Assembly (NCBI GenBank): GCA_963974265.1
Contig: CAXBDR010000009.1
Location: 1 to 39,720 of the forward strand
Length of the DNA: 39,720 nucleotides
DNA from: CAISIP01 sp963974265
GTDB lineage: Bacteria; Pseudomonadota; Gammaproteobacteria; Burkholderiales; Burkholderiaceae_C
Direction: 5' to 3'
A model generated the notes under the pieces. It had not been told where the DNA came from. It did no database searches and saw only the letters and a list, made by a program, of their open reading frames with translations. Position 1 is the stretch's first letter, and each line of letters opens with the position of its first letter. Positions 1-8,561 of the stretch are shown piece after piece. Both the position numbers and the translations under genes were made by a program.

Positions 1-2
1 CC

Positions 3-1241
3 TCAGTGTGCCAGCGGCCGCCGCGGCCGGATCGCAAACACGAACAGCAGCGAGCCGCAGCCGGCCGTCAGCGCCAGCACGGTGAAACCCGCACGGTAGT
101 TGCCGGTCAGGTCGGCCAGCATGCCGGCGACCATCGGGCCGGCGATCTGGCCCAGCGCAATGATGACGGCCGACAGACCCAGGATCATGCCGATCGCGTT
201 GCGCCCGAAATAGTCGGCTCGGATCGACTGCATCAGCGGGCCTCGCAGGCCCCATGCCATGCCGTGCAGCACCGCGAACGCGGCGACCTGGGCGGGATGC
301 GTGGCATAGGTCAGCAGCAGCAGGCCGACCATGTGGCCGAGCATGCAGCATGCAGCCAGCAGACGTTTTTCGAACCGGTCGCCGATGGTCGCGCTGAGCA
401 CCACGCCGCCCACCTGGCCGAACGTCAGGATCATGATGAAGAACGCGGCCTGGGTCACCGAATAACCCAGGCCTTCCTTCATGTGCGTGATCGCATGCAC
501 GTTGACCGCCGTCACCACCAGCAGCGCGAAGCCATGGCCGAGCGCGAGCAGCCAGAAGGCGCGGGTGCGCAGCGCCTGGCGGACCGAGAATTCGGCCCGG
601 CTCGCAGGTGCGCTGTCGACGGAACCGGCGGTCTGTGCCGGTGCCTCCGGCAGGCCGTCGACGGTATCGCCCTGGTCCTGCGGCCGCCAGCGGATGACGC
701 GCGACAGCGGCAGGCCCAGCACGATCAGGATGACGCCCGAGCCGAATGCGGTGGCGCGCCAGCCGTAGGTCGCCATGCTCCAGGCGACCACCGGTACCGC
801 CACGCCGCCGAGGGCCAGGCCCATGCTCATCACGGACAGGGCGCGTGCGCGGTAACGTTCGAACCACTGGATCAAGGACACGGTGAGCGGGAAGAACCCC
901 CCCAGGCTCATGCCCACGGCCATCATCACGGCACTGATGTAGAACCCGGCCAGCGTCTCGATCTGGCTCAGCAGCAGGAAGCCGCAGCCGAACACCAGCA
1001 TGCCGATCTGCAGCATGGCGCGTGGGCCGAAGCGGTCCAGCAGCCAGCCCAGTGCCGGTCCGAGGATGGCCGTTTCCACCGATTGCAGCGCTGCGGCGCC
1101 AGACAACGCCGTCTTGCTCCAGCCGCGCTCGTCGGACAACACGGCCACGTAGGCGCCGAACGATTGCATCAGCAAGGCCGACTGCAGGAACTGCAGCATG
1201 CCGGCCGCGCCGGCCATGCGCCAGCCGTAGAAGATCTTCAC
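3..1241 (-). CDS. MFS transporter, monocarboxylate/oxalate-carrier-like
   Basis: The 412-residue product is a polytopic inner-membrane protein with the two-halves pattern of the major facilitator superfamily. Hydrophobic segments run throughout, the loop after TM2 reads GWLLDRFGPR (the MFS loop 2-3 motif), and a hydrophilic linker rich in Ala/Pro/Asp lies near residues 190-215 between the halves. The opening KIFYGWRM and the FGP loop resemble the monocarboxylate/oxalate-formate branch, so a small organic anion is a reasonable guess; the substrate is not readable. The start is a GTG with no clear ribosome site. It begins 16 bp after the stop of the upstream aldo/keto reductase gene, so the two probably form one transcript. 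The stop codon is inside the window, so the gene is complete. Confidence 0.85.
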   Translation of the reverse strand: MKIFYGWRMAGAAGMLQFLQSALLMQSFGAYVAVLSDERGWSKTALSGAAALQSVETAILGPALGWLLDRFGPRAMLQIGMLVFGCGFLLLSQIETLAGFYISAVMMAVGMSLGGFFPLTVSLIQWFERYRARALSVMSMGLALGGVAVPVVAWSMATYGWRATAFGSGVILIVLGLPLSRVIRWRPQDQGDTVDGLPEAPAQTAGSVDSAPASRAEFSVRQALRTRAFWLLALGHGFALLVVTAVNVHAITHMKEGLGYSVTQAAFFIMILTFGQVGGVVLSATIGDRFEKRLLAACCMLGHMVGLLLLTYATHPAQVAAFAVLHGMAWGLRGPLMQSIRADYFGRNAIGMILGLSAVIIALGQIAGPMVAGMLADLTGNYRAGFTVLALTAGCGSLLFVFAIRPRRPLAH

Positions 1242-1257
1242 ACCAGCGGGGCGACTG

Positions 1258-2274
1258 TCATTGCGCCCGGGTGGAGACGAGGCGGCCGGTCAAGGGATAG
1301 GCCGGATCGGTGAAGCCGGGCGTGGACGGGTGACCTTGCGGCACCAGCGAGTCGACCAGGGCCTCGTCCTGCGCATCGAGCCGGAAATCGACGGCGGGCA
1401 GGTAGTCCTGCCACTGCGCCAGCGTGCGCGGCCCGGCGATGACCGAGCTCACCATGCCGTTGGCCAGCACCCAGGCGGTCGCGAACTGGGCCAGCGTGAC
1501 GCCGCGCGCCTGGGCATGCGCGGCCAGCGTCTGCGCGATGACCAGCGACTCCTGGCGGAACTCGGTCTCCACCATGCGCTTGTCGGCGCGTCCGGCCCGT
1601 GTCGTCGGGTCGGGCGCCGCGCCCGGCGCATATTTGCCGGTCAACACGCCGCGCGCGATCGGGCTGTAGGAGGACACGCCGATGCCATGGTGGTGGCAGG
1701 CCGGCAGGATCTCGACCTCCGGCATGCGGTTGAGCAGGTTGTAGTAAGGCTGGCAGACCACGGGCTGCGGTACGCCCAGGCGCGCGGCGATATGGACCAT
1801 TTCGGTGATGCGCCAACCGCGGAAGTTCGATACGCCCCAATAACGGATCTTGCCGCTGCGCACCATGTCGCCCATGGCCCGGATGGCTTCTTCCAGGTCC
1901 ATGCCGGCAAAGTCGCGGTGCATGTAGTAGATGTCGATATGGTCGGTCTGCAGCCGGCGCAGGCTGGCCTCGACCTCGCGCATCATCCAGCTGCGCGAAT
2001 AATGCGCCTCGTTCGGGCGCTGCGACATGGCGTTGCCGAGCTTGGTGGCCAGGATCCAGTCGTGGCGCCGGCCGCGGATCAGCGCACCGGTCATCTCCTC
2101 CGATGCGCCCGTGGTGTAGACGTCGGCGGTGTCGATGAAATTCACGCCCGCGTCATGGGCATGCGCGACGATGCGCTCGGCTTCGTCGCGCGCGGTCTGG
2201 TCACCGAACATCATGGTGCCCAGGCACAGCGCGGACACGCGCAGATTGCTCTTGCCGAGATTGCGGTACAGCAT
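1258..2274 (-). CDS. aldo/keto reductase
   Basis: This is a 338-residue cytosolic NADPH-dependent oxidoreductase of the aldo/keto reductase superfamily (TIM barrel). The catalytic tetrad is visible: Asp48 and Tyr53 in FIDTADVY, Lys78 in ATKLG and His119 in IYYMHR. The N-terminal LGKSNLRVSALCLGTMMFG is the usual opening of the YajO/Tas-like group, and VCQPYYNLLNR matches the family's QPxYNLL segment near the middle. Length is normal for the family. The gene starts with ATG after a purine-rich AGAGAGA stretch and is divergent from gshA across 156 bp. The MFS gene follows after 16 bp, so the carrier may import the carbonyl substrate; that link is inference. Confidence 0.9.
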   Translation of the reverse strand: MLYRNLGKSNLRVSALCLGTMMFGDQTARDEAERIVAHAHDAGVNFIDTADVYTTGASEEMTGALIRGRRHDWILATKLGNAMSQRPNEAHYSRSWMMREVEASLRRLQTDHIDIYYMHRDFAGMDLEEAIRAMGDMVRSGKIRYWGVSNFRGWRITEMVHIAARLGVPQPVVCQPYYNLLNRMPEVEILPACHHHGIGVSSYSPIARGVLTGKYAPGAAPDPTTRAGRADKRMVETEFRQESLVIAQTLAAHAQARGVTLAQFATAWVLANGMVSSVIAGPRTLAQWQDYLPAVDFRLDAQDEALVDSLVPQGHPSTPGFTDPAYPLTGRLVSTRAQ

Positions 2275-2354
2275 GGTAGTAGGTCTCTCTTTGGTCGGGT
2301 GGTCAGGCCAATCTTAACCAAATGGCCGCAGGAGCGTTTGCCCACTCTTGGAAC

Positions 2355-2382
2355 TTGGCGAGCTGCCCCCACGTCCTAGAAT
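2355..2382 (+). promoter_or_regulatory. candidate sigma-70 promoter of gshA
   Basis: A TTGGCG -35 element (2355-2360), a 16-bp spacer and a TAGAAT -10 element (2377-2382) lie about 50 bp before the gshA ATG in the AKR/gshA divergent region. It was read by eye and has not been tested. Confidence 0.5.
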
Positions 2383-2430
2383 GATCCCGTCGCATTTCCG
2401 GCGTCCGTCCGAACATCTATTCCAGCACCC

Positions 2431-3708
2431 ATGGTTCCTCATCTCGTCACCGCACTGACCGGCCCGATCAATGAACTGGAGCAGCGCGTGCTGGATTCCA
2501 TGCCGGCGATCGAACGCTGGTTCCGTCTCGAATGGATGGAGCACACGCCGCCGTTCTACAGCTCGGTCGACATCCGCAACGCGGGTTTCAAGCTCGCGCC
2601 GGTGGACACCAACCTGTACCCCAGCGGCTGGCAGAACCTGACGCCGGCGATGATGCCGCTGGCCGTGCAGGCCGCGATGGCAGCCATCGAAAAGATCTGC
2701 CCCGAGGCGCGCAACCTGCTGATCGTGCCCGAGAACCCGACCAAGGACAGTTTCTACCTGGCGGGCGTGGCCCAGTTGCAGCGCATCTTCCACATGGCCG
2801 GCATGAATGTTCGCATCGGCTCGATCAATCCGGAGATCTCCAAGGTCACGACCATCGACCTGCCCAATGGCGAGCAGGTCAAGCTCGAGCCGGTGGTGCG
2901 CAGCAAGCGCCGGCTGGGCGTGAAGAACTTCGATCCCTGCACCATCCTGCTCAACAACGACCTGAGCGCCGGCGTGCCCGGCATCCTGGAGGACATCCAC
3001 GAGCAATATCTGCTGCCGCCCCTGCATGCGGGCTGGTTCACGCGACGCAAGAGCCGGCACTTTCAGAGCTACGAGGAAGTCTCCAAGCGTTTCGGCAAGT
3101 TGCTCGGGGTCGATCCCTGGCTGATCAACCCGATGTTCAACAAGTGCGGCGAAGTCGACCTGGGCTCGGACGCCGGCATGGAGTGCCTCAACACCAACGT
3201 CGATGCCTTGCTGACCAAGATCCGGCGCAAGTACAAGGAATACGGCATCAACGAGAAGCCCTTCGTCGTCGTCAAGGCCGACGACAGCAGCACCGGCTTC
3301 GGCGTCATGACGGTGCGCGACGTGAAGGACCTTGCTCGGGTACGGGCAGACGGCAAGTCGCGCACGCCGGCGCCGCTGGAGGTCATCGTGCAGGAAGGCG
3401 TGTTGACCAACGAACGCATGAACGATGCCGTGGCCGAGCCGGTGGTCTACATGGTCGACCGCTACGTGGTCGGCGGCTTCTACCGCGTGCATGCCGGCCG
3501 CGCCAGTGACGAAACGCTCAACGCGCCGGGCTCCAGCTACGTTCCACTGGCGTTCGCCGAGAGTACGCACTTACCCCAGCCGGGAGTTCGCCCAGGAGCC
3601 AGCGCGCCGAACCGTTTCTACATGTATGGCGTGATCGGCCGCTTGGCGATGTTGTCGGCCAGCTACGAACTCGAGGCCACCGATCCGGACGCCGAGGTCT
3701 ACGACTGA
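2431..3708 (+). CDS. gshA: glutamate-cysteine ligase, proteobacterial short type
   Basis: This enzyme catalyses the first step of glutathione synthesis, joining L-glutamate and L-cysteine with ATP in the cytosol. The 425-residue product matches the distinct GshA family found in many beta- and some gammaproteobacteria, not the E. coli-type GshA. Recognisable blocks are NAGFKLAPVDTNLYPSGWQN near residues 50-69, IVPENPTKDSFYL near 100-113, the segment FVVVKADDSSTGFGVM near 282-297 and YVVGGFYRVH near 349-358. It is complete, with an ATG start and a candidate promoter upstream. gshB lies 3.9 kb downstream on the same strand, with kup, a BLUF gene and a benE-like gene between. A GC-rich inverted repeat begins right after the stop. 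Confidence 0.93.
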   Translation: MVPHLVTALTGPINELEQRVLDSMPAIERWFRLEWMEHTPPFYSSVDIRNAGFKLAPVDTNLYPSGWQNLTPAMMPLAVQAAMAAIEKICPEARNLLIVPENPTKDSFYLAGVAQLQRIFHMAGMNVRIGSINPEISKVTTIDLPNGEQVKLEPVVRSKRRLGVKNFDPCTILLNNDLSAGVPGILEDIHEQYLLPPLHAGWFTRRKSRHFQSYEEVSKRFGKLLGVDPWLINPMFNKCGEVDLGSDAGMECLNTNVDALLTKIRRKYKEYGINEKPFVVVKADDSSTGFGVMTVRDVKDLARVRADGKSRTPAPLEVIVQEGVLTNERMNDAVAEPVVYMVDRYVVGGFYRVHAGRASDETLNAPGSSYVPLAFAESTHLPQPGVRPGASAPNRFYMYGVIGRLAMLSASYELEATDPDAEVYD

Positions 3709-3724
3709 CGCGGCCACGGCCGCG
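3709..3724. repeat. GC-rich inverted repeat after gshA stop
   Basis: Perfect 7-bp arms CGCGGCC and GGCCGCG are separated by 2 bp directly after the gshA stop codon. There is no T run, so it is not a convincing intrinsic terminator. It could slow polymerase or stabilise the 3' end of the transcript. Confidence 0.4.
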
Positions 3725-3863
3725 GAAGTTGCTGCGCCGCAACATCCTGAGTTGAAACCGGCATTTTGGAGTGCCGTCTCGGCCCCGGGGCCCGTCTGGC
3801 GAGCGCACAATCGCCACCATCGCATCAAGCAGATCCGACCCGTGTTCAGGGTCGGGCGACCCT

Positions 3864-5732
3864 GTGTCCGCTTCCAAATCCTCTCTTGCAGCCCTGACGC
3901 TCGGCGCCATCGGCGTGGTCTACGGCGACATCGGCACCAGCGTGCTGTATGCGATGAAGGAGGTGTTCAACTCCGGGCACGTGCCGTTCACGGTCGAAAA
4001 CATCTACGGCATCCTGTCGATCTTCTTCTGGACGCTGACCACCATCGTGTCGGTCAAGTACGTGGCCCTCGTGCTGCGGGCCGACAACAACGGGGAAGGC
4101 GGGCTGGTTGCCATGCTGGCGCTGGCGTCGCAGGCGGTCAAGGGCAGCCCCCGGTTGCGGCGCGTGCTGCTGACGGTCGGCATCTTCGGCACGGCGCTGT
4201 TCTATGGCGACGGCGTGATCACGCCGGCGATCTCCGTGTTGTCGGCGGTCGAAGGTCTCGAGGTGTTGTCACCGGAGTTCAAGGCCTATGTCGTGCCGTT
4301 GACGCTGCTGATCCTGTTCGTGTTGTTCGCGGTGCAAAAACGCGGTACCGGCGGTATCGGAGCGTTTTTCGGGCCGATCACGCTGGCCTGGTTCGGCGTG
4401 ATTGCCTTCCTGGGCGTGATCCATATCGCTCACGACCCGCAGATCCTGCGCGCGGTCAGTCCCCACTATGCGCTGCGTTTCGTGCTGGACAACCCGTTGG
4501 TGAGTTTCATCATCCTGGGGGCCGTGGTGTTGTGCGTCACCGGTGCCGAGGCCTTGTACGCGGACCTTGGCCATTTCGGCAAGCGGCCGATCCGGCTGGC
4601 CTGGTTCTCGGTCGTGATGCCGGCGCTGACGCTCAACTACTTCGGACAGGGCGCGCTGCTGCTGCGCAATCCCGAGGCGGTGCAGAACCCGTTCTATCTG
4701 ATGGCGCCCGAGTGGGCCCTGATTCCGCTCGTGGCGCTGGCCACGATGGCCACCGTGATCGCATCGCAGGCGCTGATCACCGGAGCCTTCAGCGTCACCA
4801 AGCAGGTGATACAGCTGGGCTACCTGCCGCGGCTGGACATCCAGCACACCAGCGTGCGCGACACCGGCCAGATCTACATGCCGCTGGTGAACTGGGGCCT
4901 GTTTGCCGTCATCGTGCTGGCGGTGGTGTTGTTCCGCTCGTCGAGCAACCTGGCTTCTGCCTACGGGGTCGCTGTCTGTACCGACATGCTGATCACGACC
5001 ATCCTGACGTTCTACGTGATTCGCTACAAGTGGAACTACCCGCTGGCGCTGTGCCTGGCCGCCACCGGCGTGTTTTTCTTCGTCGACTTCGCCTTCTTCG
5101 CCTCCAACCTGATGAAGCTGTTCGAAGGCGGCTGGTTCCCGCTGCTCATCGGCGGCCTCATCTTCACGCTGATGATCACCTGGAAGGAAGGCCGGCGCCT
5201 GCTCAACGAGGCCTTGCGCGCCGACGCGATCGACCTCAAGAGTTTTCTCCAAGCGGTGTTTGTCGAGCCGCCGACGCGCGTGCCCGGAACCGCGGTGTTC
5301 CTGACCGCCGACACCGGTACCGTGCCCAACGCCATGCTGCACAACCTCAAGCACAACAAGGTGCTGCACGAGAACAACCTGTTCGTCACGGTGCGCACGC
5401 ACGAGGTGCCGTGGATCGGCATGGACCGGCGCATCGAGATCGAGTCGCTGGGCCACCACTGCTGGCAGGTGCTGATCCACTACGGCTTCAAGAACGACCC
5501 CGACCTGCCCAAGGCGCTGCAGCTGATCCGCGGCCGCGGCTGCGACCTGGAGCCGATGACGACGAGTTATTTCCTCTCGCGCGACACGGTCGTGCCCACC
5601 ATCGGCAGCGGCATGGCGCAGTGGCGCGAGAAGCTGTTCGCGCAGATGCACCGCAACGCGGGCGCGGCCGCCGACTTCCTGCGGCTGCCGAACAACGCGG
5701 TGGTCGAGCTGGGGTCGAAGATCGAGATCTGA
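3864..5732 (+). CDS. kup: Kup-type low-affinity potassium transporter
   Basis: This inner-membrane K+ uptake protein (KUP/HAK/KT family, probably K+/H+ symport) has about 12 membrane segments over roughly the first 450 residues and a soluble C-terminal domain. The family signature GVVYGDIGTS is at residues 17-26, followed by GEGGLVAMLAL and FYGDGVITPAISVLSAVEG, both hallmark Kup blocks. I chose the GTG at 3864 (622 residues, MSASKSSLAALTLG). This matches the normal family N-terminus and length. The in-frame GTG at 3771 would add 31 residues that look like non-coding read-through. No good ribosome site precedes either start. It lies 155 bp after gshA and its stop is 7 bp from the stop of the convergent BLUF gene. 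Confidence 0.92.
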   Translation: MSASKSSLAALTLGAIGVVYGDIGTSVLYAMKEVFNSGHVPFTVENIYGILSIFFWTLTTIVSVKYVALVLRADNNGEGGLVAMLALASQAVKGSPRLRRVLLTVGIFGTALFYGDGVITPAISVLSAVEGLEVLSPEFKAYVVPLTLLILFVLFAVQKRGTGGIGAFFGPITLAWFGVIAFLGVIHIAHDPQILRAVSPHYALRFVLDNPLVSFIILGAVVLCVTGAEALYADLGHFGKRPIRLAWFSVVMPALTLNYFGQGALLLRNPEAVQNPFYLMAPEWALIPLVALATMATVIASQALITGAFSVTKQVIQLGYLPRLDIQHTSVRDTGQIYMPLVNWGLFAVIVLAVVLFRSSSNLASAYGVAVCTDMLITTILTFYVIRYKWNYPLALCLAATGVFFFVDFAFFASNLMKLFEGGWFPLLIGGLIFTLMITWKEGRRLLNEALRADAIDLKSFLQAVFVEPPTRVPGTAVFLTADTGTVPNAMLHNLKHNKVLHENNLFVTVRTHEVPWIGMDRRIEIESLGHHCWQVLIHYGFKNDPDLPKALQLIRGRGCDLEPMTTSYFLSRDTVVPTIGSGMAQWREKLFAQMHRNAGAAADFLRLPNNAVVELGSKIEI

Positions 5733-5739
5733 ACGCTTG

Positions 5740-6165
5740 TCACGGCACGCCGATCGACGCTTCCCAGAACGCCGTCAACAGCGTCAGGCCCTCGCAGGGT
5801 GCCGGATTCTCGACGCGCGTCGTCCACAAGGACGGATCGTGCAGGGCAAGCCAGCGCGCGTCATCGTCGACCAGCGTACAGCCCATGCGCCAGTCGCTGA
5901 ATTGCCGCGTGTCGATGGGATTGCGGCACAACTCGTAGATCGAATCGTGCAGCGAACTGGAGCGGATGCGTGCCATCACCGCGGCGCAGGCTTGCGGCGT
6001 TCCCTCCAGGTACTGGAAGAAAGCCAGGCCGTTGAACAGCAATACGCCGGTCACGTCGACTCCGGCGTTGAAGTGCCGTGCGTCGGCCAGCAGATACTGC
6101 AGGTCGGCCTCGACAATGGCGCGTGACGCGGTACTTGTGTAGGCGATGTATTGAAGGTCGGGCAT
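5740..6165 (-). CDS. BLUF-domain blue-light sensor, single domain
   Basis: This 141-residue protein is essentially one BLUF domain, the FAD-binding blue-light photoreceptor fold. The residues needed for the photocycle can be placed: Tyr9 in IAYTS, Asn33 in HFNAGVDVTG, Gln51 in FFQYLEG, and Trp92 with Met94 in FSDWRMGC. Spacing is close to that of PixD, with Tyr, Asn, Gln, Trp and Met at 8, 31, 50, 91 and 93. No output domain (EAL, GGDEF or cyclase) is attached, so signalling would go through a partner protein. The start is the ATG before PDLQYIAY; a longer frame upstream lacks similarity. It is transcribed against its neighbours, convergent with kup and divergent from the benE-like gene (82 bp), so it probably has its own promoter. 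Confidence 0.92.
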   Translation of the reverse strand: MPDLQYIAYTSTASRAIVEADLQYLLADARHFNAGVDVTGVLLFNGLAFFQYLEGTPQACAAVMARIRSSSLHDSIYELCRNPIDTRQFSDWRMGCTLVDDDARWLALHDPSLWTTRVENPAPCEGLTLLTAFWEASIGVP

Positions 6166-6180
6166 CGGCGGCGGCGGCAG

Positions 6181-6229
6181 GCGGGACGGGGAACGATCGA
6201 TGATAAGCCCCGTGCTTGGGGCGTCCCGC
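6181..6229. repeat. nested inverted repeats between BLUF and benE-like genes
   Basis: The outer arms GCGGGAC (6181-6187) and GTCCCGC (6223-6229) are a perfect 7-bp match. Inside them is a hairpin GCCCC (6207-6211), loop GTGCTT, GGGGC (6218-6222). The set lies 15 bp upstream of the BLUF start and 18 bp upstream of the benE-like start, so it could be an operator region or a structured 5' leader of either gene. Confidence 0.5.
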
Positions 6230-6247
6230 GCAGCGTCACAATGCGGC

Positions 6248-7438
6248 ATGCGTTTTCTCCGCGACCTCAGCCTGTCGGCGTTCACAGCGGGTTTCGTCGC
6301 CGTGCTGGTCGGCTTCACCAGTTCGGTGGCGATCGTGTTCCAGGCCGCGCTGGCGTTCGGTGCCACTCCAGCCCAGGTCACATCGTGGATGTGGGCCCTG
6401 GGCCTGGGCACGGGTTTGTGCACGCTGGTGCCGTCGCTGGCCTGGCGCCAGCCGGTCATGGTGGCCTGGTCGACCCCGGGCGCCGCGGTGCTGGCCACGG
6501 CCGGCGCGGCGGGCGCCTACACCATGCACGATGCGGTCGGCGCCTTCATCGTGTGTGCCGCCCTGATCACCTTGTTCGGCGTCACCGGCTGGTTCGAGCG
6601 TGTCATGCGACGGATTCCGGTGGCCATCGCCTCGGCGCTGCTCGCCGGCGTGTTGACCCGGTTCGGCCTGCAGGCCTTCGTCGCGGCGCAAAGCGCGCTG
6701 GTCCTGGTGTTGCTGATGCTGGCCAGCTACCTGCTCGGGCGCCGTCTCGCGCCGCGTTACGCGGTGGTGCTGACCCTGCTGGCTGGCGTGGCCTTTGTCG
6801 TGGCCCGGGGCCAGCTGGTCGCAACCGATATCGCCGCGGGCATTGCGGTGCCGGAGTTCGTGCTGCCGCATTTCAGCTGGGCCGGTGCGATCAGCCTGGC
6901 CGTGCCGCTGTTCATCGTCACGATGGCCTCGCAGAACCTGCCTGGCGTGGCGGCGATCCAGGCGGCCGGATATGGCGGCCCCGGCGGCATTCCGGTGTCG
7001 CGGGTGATCTCGATCACCGGTATCACCACGCTGGTGCTGGCACCGTTCGGCGCCTTTGCGCTGAACCTCAGCGCGATCACCGCGGCCATCTGCATGGGGC
7101 GCGAGGCGCACGAGGACCCGGCCAGGCGGTATACGGCCGCCGTGAGTTGCGGCGCGTTGTACGTGCTGATCGGCATCTTCGGTGCCACCGTCACCGGCGT
7201 GTTGACCGCCCTCCCGAAGGAACTGGTGGCGGCGATCGCCGGTCTGGCCTTGCTGGGCACGATCGGCAGTTCGCTGGCGGGCGCGCTGCAGGACGAGCGC
7301 AACCGCGAGGCGGCGCTGATCACCTTCCTGGTCACGCTCAGCGGCATCACGCTGGCCGGCATCGGCTCGGCGTTCTGGGGCGTGGTCGCCGGTGGCCTGG
7401 CGATGCTGCTGCAGGACTTCCGCCGGCGCCAGGCCTGA
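6248..7438 (+). CDS. benE: BenE family aromatic-acid/H+ symporter
   Basis: The 396-residue polytopic inner-membrane protein resembles BenE, described as a benzoate/H+ symporter. The hydrophobic pattern suggests 11-12 membrane segments. Family-like blocks include SLSAFTAGFVAVLVGFTSS at the N-terminus, QPVMVAWSTPGAAVL near residues 75-90, ASALLAGVLTRFGLQAF and MASQNLPGVAAIQAAGY in the middle, and AICMGREAHEDPARRY near residues 278-295. The ATG at 6248 fits the family N-terminus; an earlier in-frame start adds 16 residues that overlap the inverted repeat. No benzoate catabolic genes are nearby, so the natural substrate may be another carboxylate. It ends 142 bp before gshB. Confidence 0.88.
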   Translation: MRFLRDLSLSAFTAGFVAVLVGFTSSVAIVFQAALAFGATPAQVTSWMWALGLGTGLCTLVPSLAWRQPVMVAWSTPGAAVLATAGAAGAYTMHDAVGAFIVCAALITLFGVTGWFERVMRRIPVAIASALLAGVLTRFGLQAFVAAQSALVLVLLMLASYLLGRRLAPRYAVVLTLLAGVAFVVARGQLVATDIAAGIAVPEFVLPHFSWAGAISLAVPLFIVTMASQNLPGVAAIQAAGYGGPGGIPVSRVISITGITTLVLAPFGAFALNLSAITAAICMGREAHEDPARRYTAAVSCGALYVLIGIFGATVTGVLTALPKELVAAIAGLALLGTIGSSLAGALQDERNREAALITFLVTLSGITLAGIGSAFWGVVAGGLAMLLQDFRRRQA

Positions 7439-7580
7439 AGCCTTGCCCCTGGCCCAGCCCCGGACAAGTGCGCGCGGCACGCGGGGTCTTGCCGAGTCGG
7501 CACAATAGCAGCCTCGCCGCAGCCGTCCGCCACGCGGGCGCGTATTGTGTGTTCCATTGATTCTTGCCGCTGTTGATCCC

Positions 7581-8543
7581 ATGCATATCCTGTTCGTCGC
7601 CGACCCTCTCGAGTCCTTCAAGATCTACAAGGACACCAGTTTCTCGATGATGCGTGAATTGCAAAAGCGCGGTCATGCGCTGTCGGCCTGCGAGGTCACC
7701 GACATCGCCTGGCGCCAGGGCCTGCCGGTGCGAGCCGGGGTGCGCGACATCGTGCTCACCGGCGACCCGCAGGACTGGTTCGATGCCGGCGCGACCGGGC
7801 TGGACCGGCGCCATGCCGCGCTGCGGGACTTCGATGCCATCGTCATGCGCAAGGATCCGCCGTTCGACACCGAGTTTTTCTATGCCACGCACCTGCTCGA
7901 GCAGGCCGAACGCGAGGGCGCGCGGGTGTTCAACAAGCCGCGGGCGCTGCGCGACCATCCCGAGAAACTCGCGATCCTCGAGTTCGCGCAGTTCATCGGT
8001 CCCACGCTGGTCACGCGCAATGCGCAGGACGTGCGCCAGTTCCACGCCGAACACCGCGACGTCATCCTCAAGCCGCTCGACGGCATGGGCGGCACCGGCA
8101 TCTTCCGGGTGCGCGAGGACGGCATGAACCTGGGCGCCATCATCGAGACGCTCAACCGTGATGGCGCGCAGTCGCTGATGGTGCAGAAGTACCTGCCCGA
8201 GATCGTGCAGGGCGACAAGCGGGTGTTGCTGATCGGCGGCAAGCCGGTGCCGTTTTCGCTGGCGCGTATTCCCCAGGGCAGCGAGGTGCGCGGCAACCTG
8301 GCGGTGGGCGGCAAGGGCGTGGCCCAGCCGCTGTCGAAACGCGACCGCGAGATCGGCGAGGCGCTCGGGCCGGTGCTGGCCGCGCGCGGCCTGTTGCTGG
8401 TGGGTGTGGATGTGATCGGCGACTACGTGACCGAGATCAATGTCACCAGCCCGACCTGTTTCCAGGAGATCCACGACCAGGCCGGCTTCGACGTGCCGGC
8501 GATGTTCGTCGATGCGCTGGAGGCGGCGCTGGCGGCGGGTTGA
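7581..8543 (+). CDS. gshB: glutathione synthetase
   Basis: This enzyme joins gamma-glutamylcysteine and glycine with ATP to make glutathione. The 320-residue cytosolic ATP-grasp protein has the standard GshB opening MHILFVADPLESFKIYKDTS, the RKDPPFDTEFFYATHLLE segment near residue 90, the glycine-rich ATP loop PLDGMGGTGIFRV near 165-180 and the C-terminal EINVTSPTCFQEI. Length matches E. coli GshB (316). The ATG at 7581 agrees with the family N-terminus; an upstream in-frame TTG adds 12 unconserved residues. It converges on the amidotransferase gene with an 18-bp gap. The gap upstream contains an 11-bp odd palindrome, GCCGA-G-TCGGC, at 7491-7501. Confidence 0.96.
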   Translation: MHILFVADPLESFKIYKDTSFSMMRELQKRGHALSACEVTDIAWRQGLPVRAGVRDIVLTGDPQDWFDAGATGLDRRHAALRDFDAIVMRKDPPFDTEFFYATHLLEQAEREGARVFNKPRALRDHPEKLAILEFAQFIGPTLVTRNAQDVRQFHAEHRDVILKPLDGMGGTGIFRVREDGMNLGAIIETLNRDGAQSLMVQKYLPEIVQGDKRVLLIGGKPVPFSLARIPQGSEVRGNLAVGGKGVAQPLSKRDREIGEALGPVLAARGLLLVGVDVIGDYVTEINVTSPTCFQEIHDQAGFDVPAMFVDALEAALAAG

Positions 8544-8561
8544 CGCGCAGGGGGCGGTCGT

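Noticed and set aside
7543..7548. GTATTG before gshB as a further copy of the shared motif
   Set aside because: Only the 6-base core matches; this core also appears inside coding regions, so it is not evidence of the same regulon.
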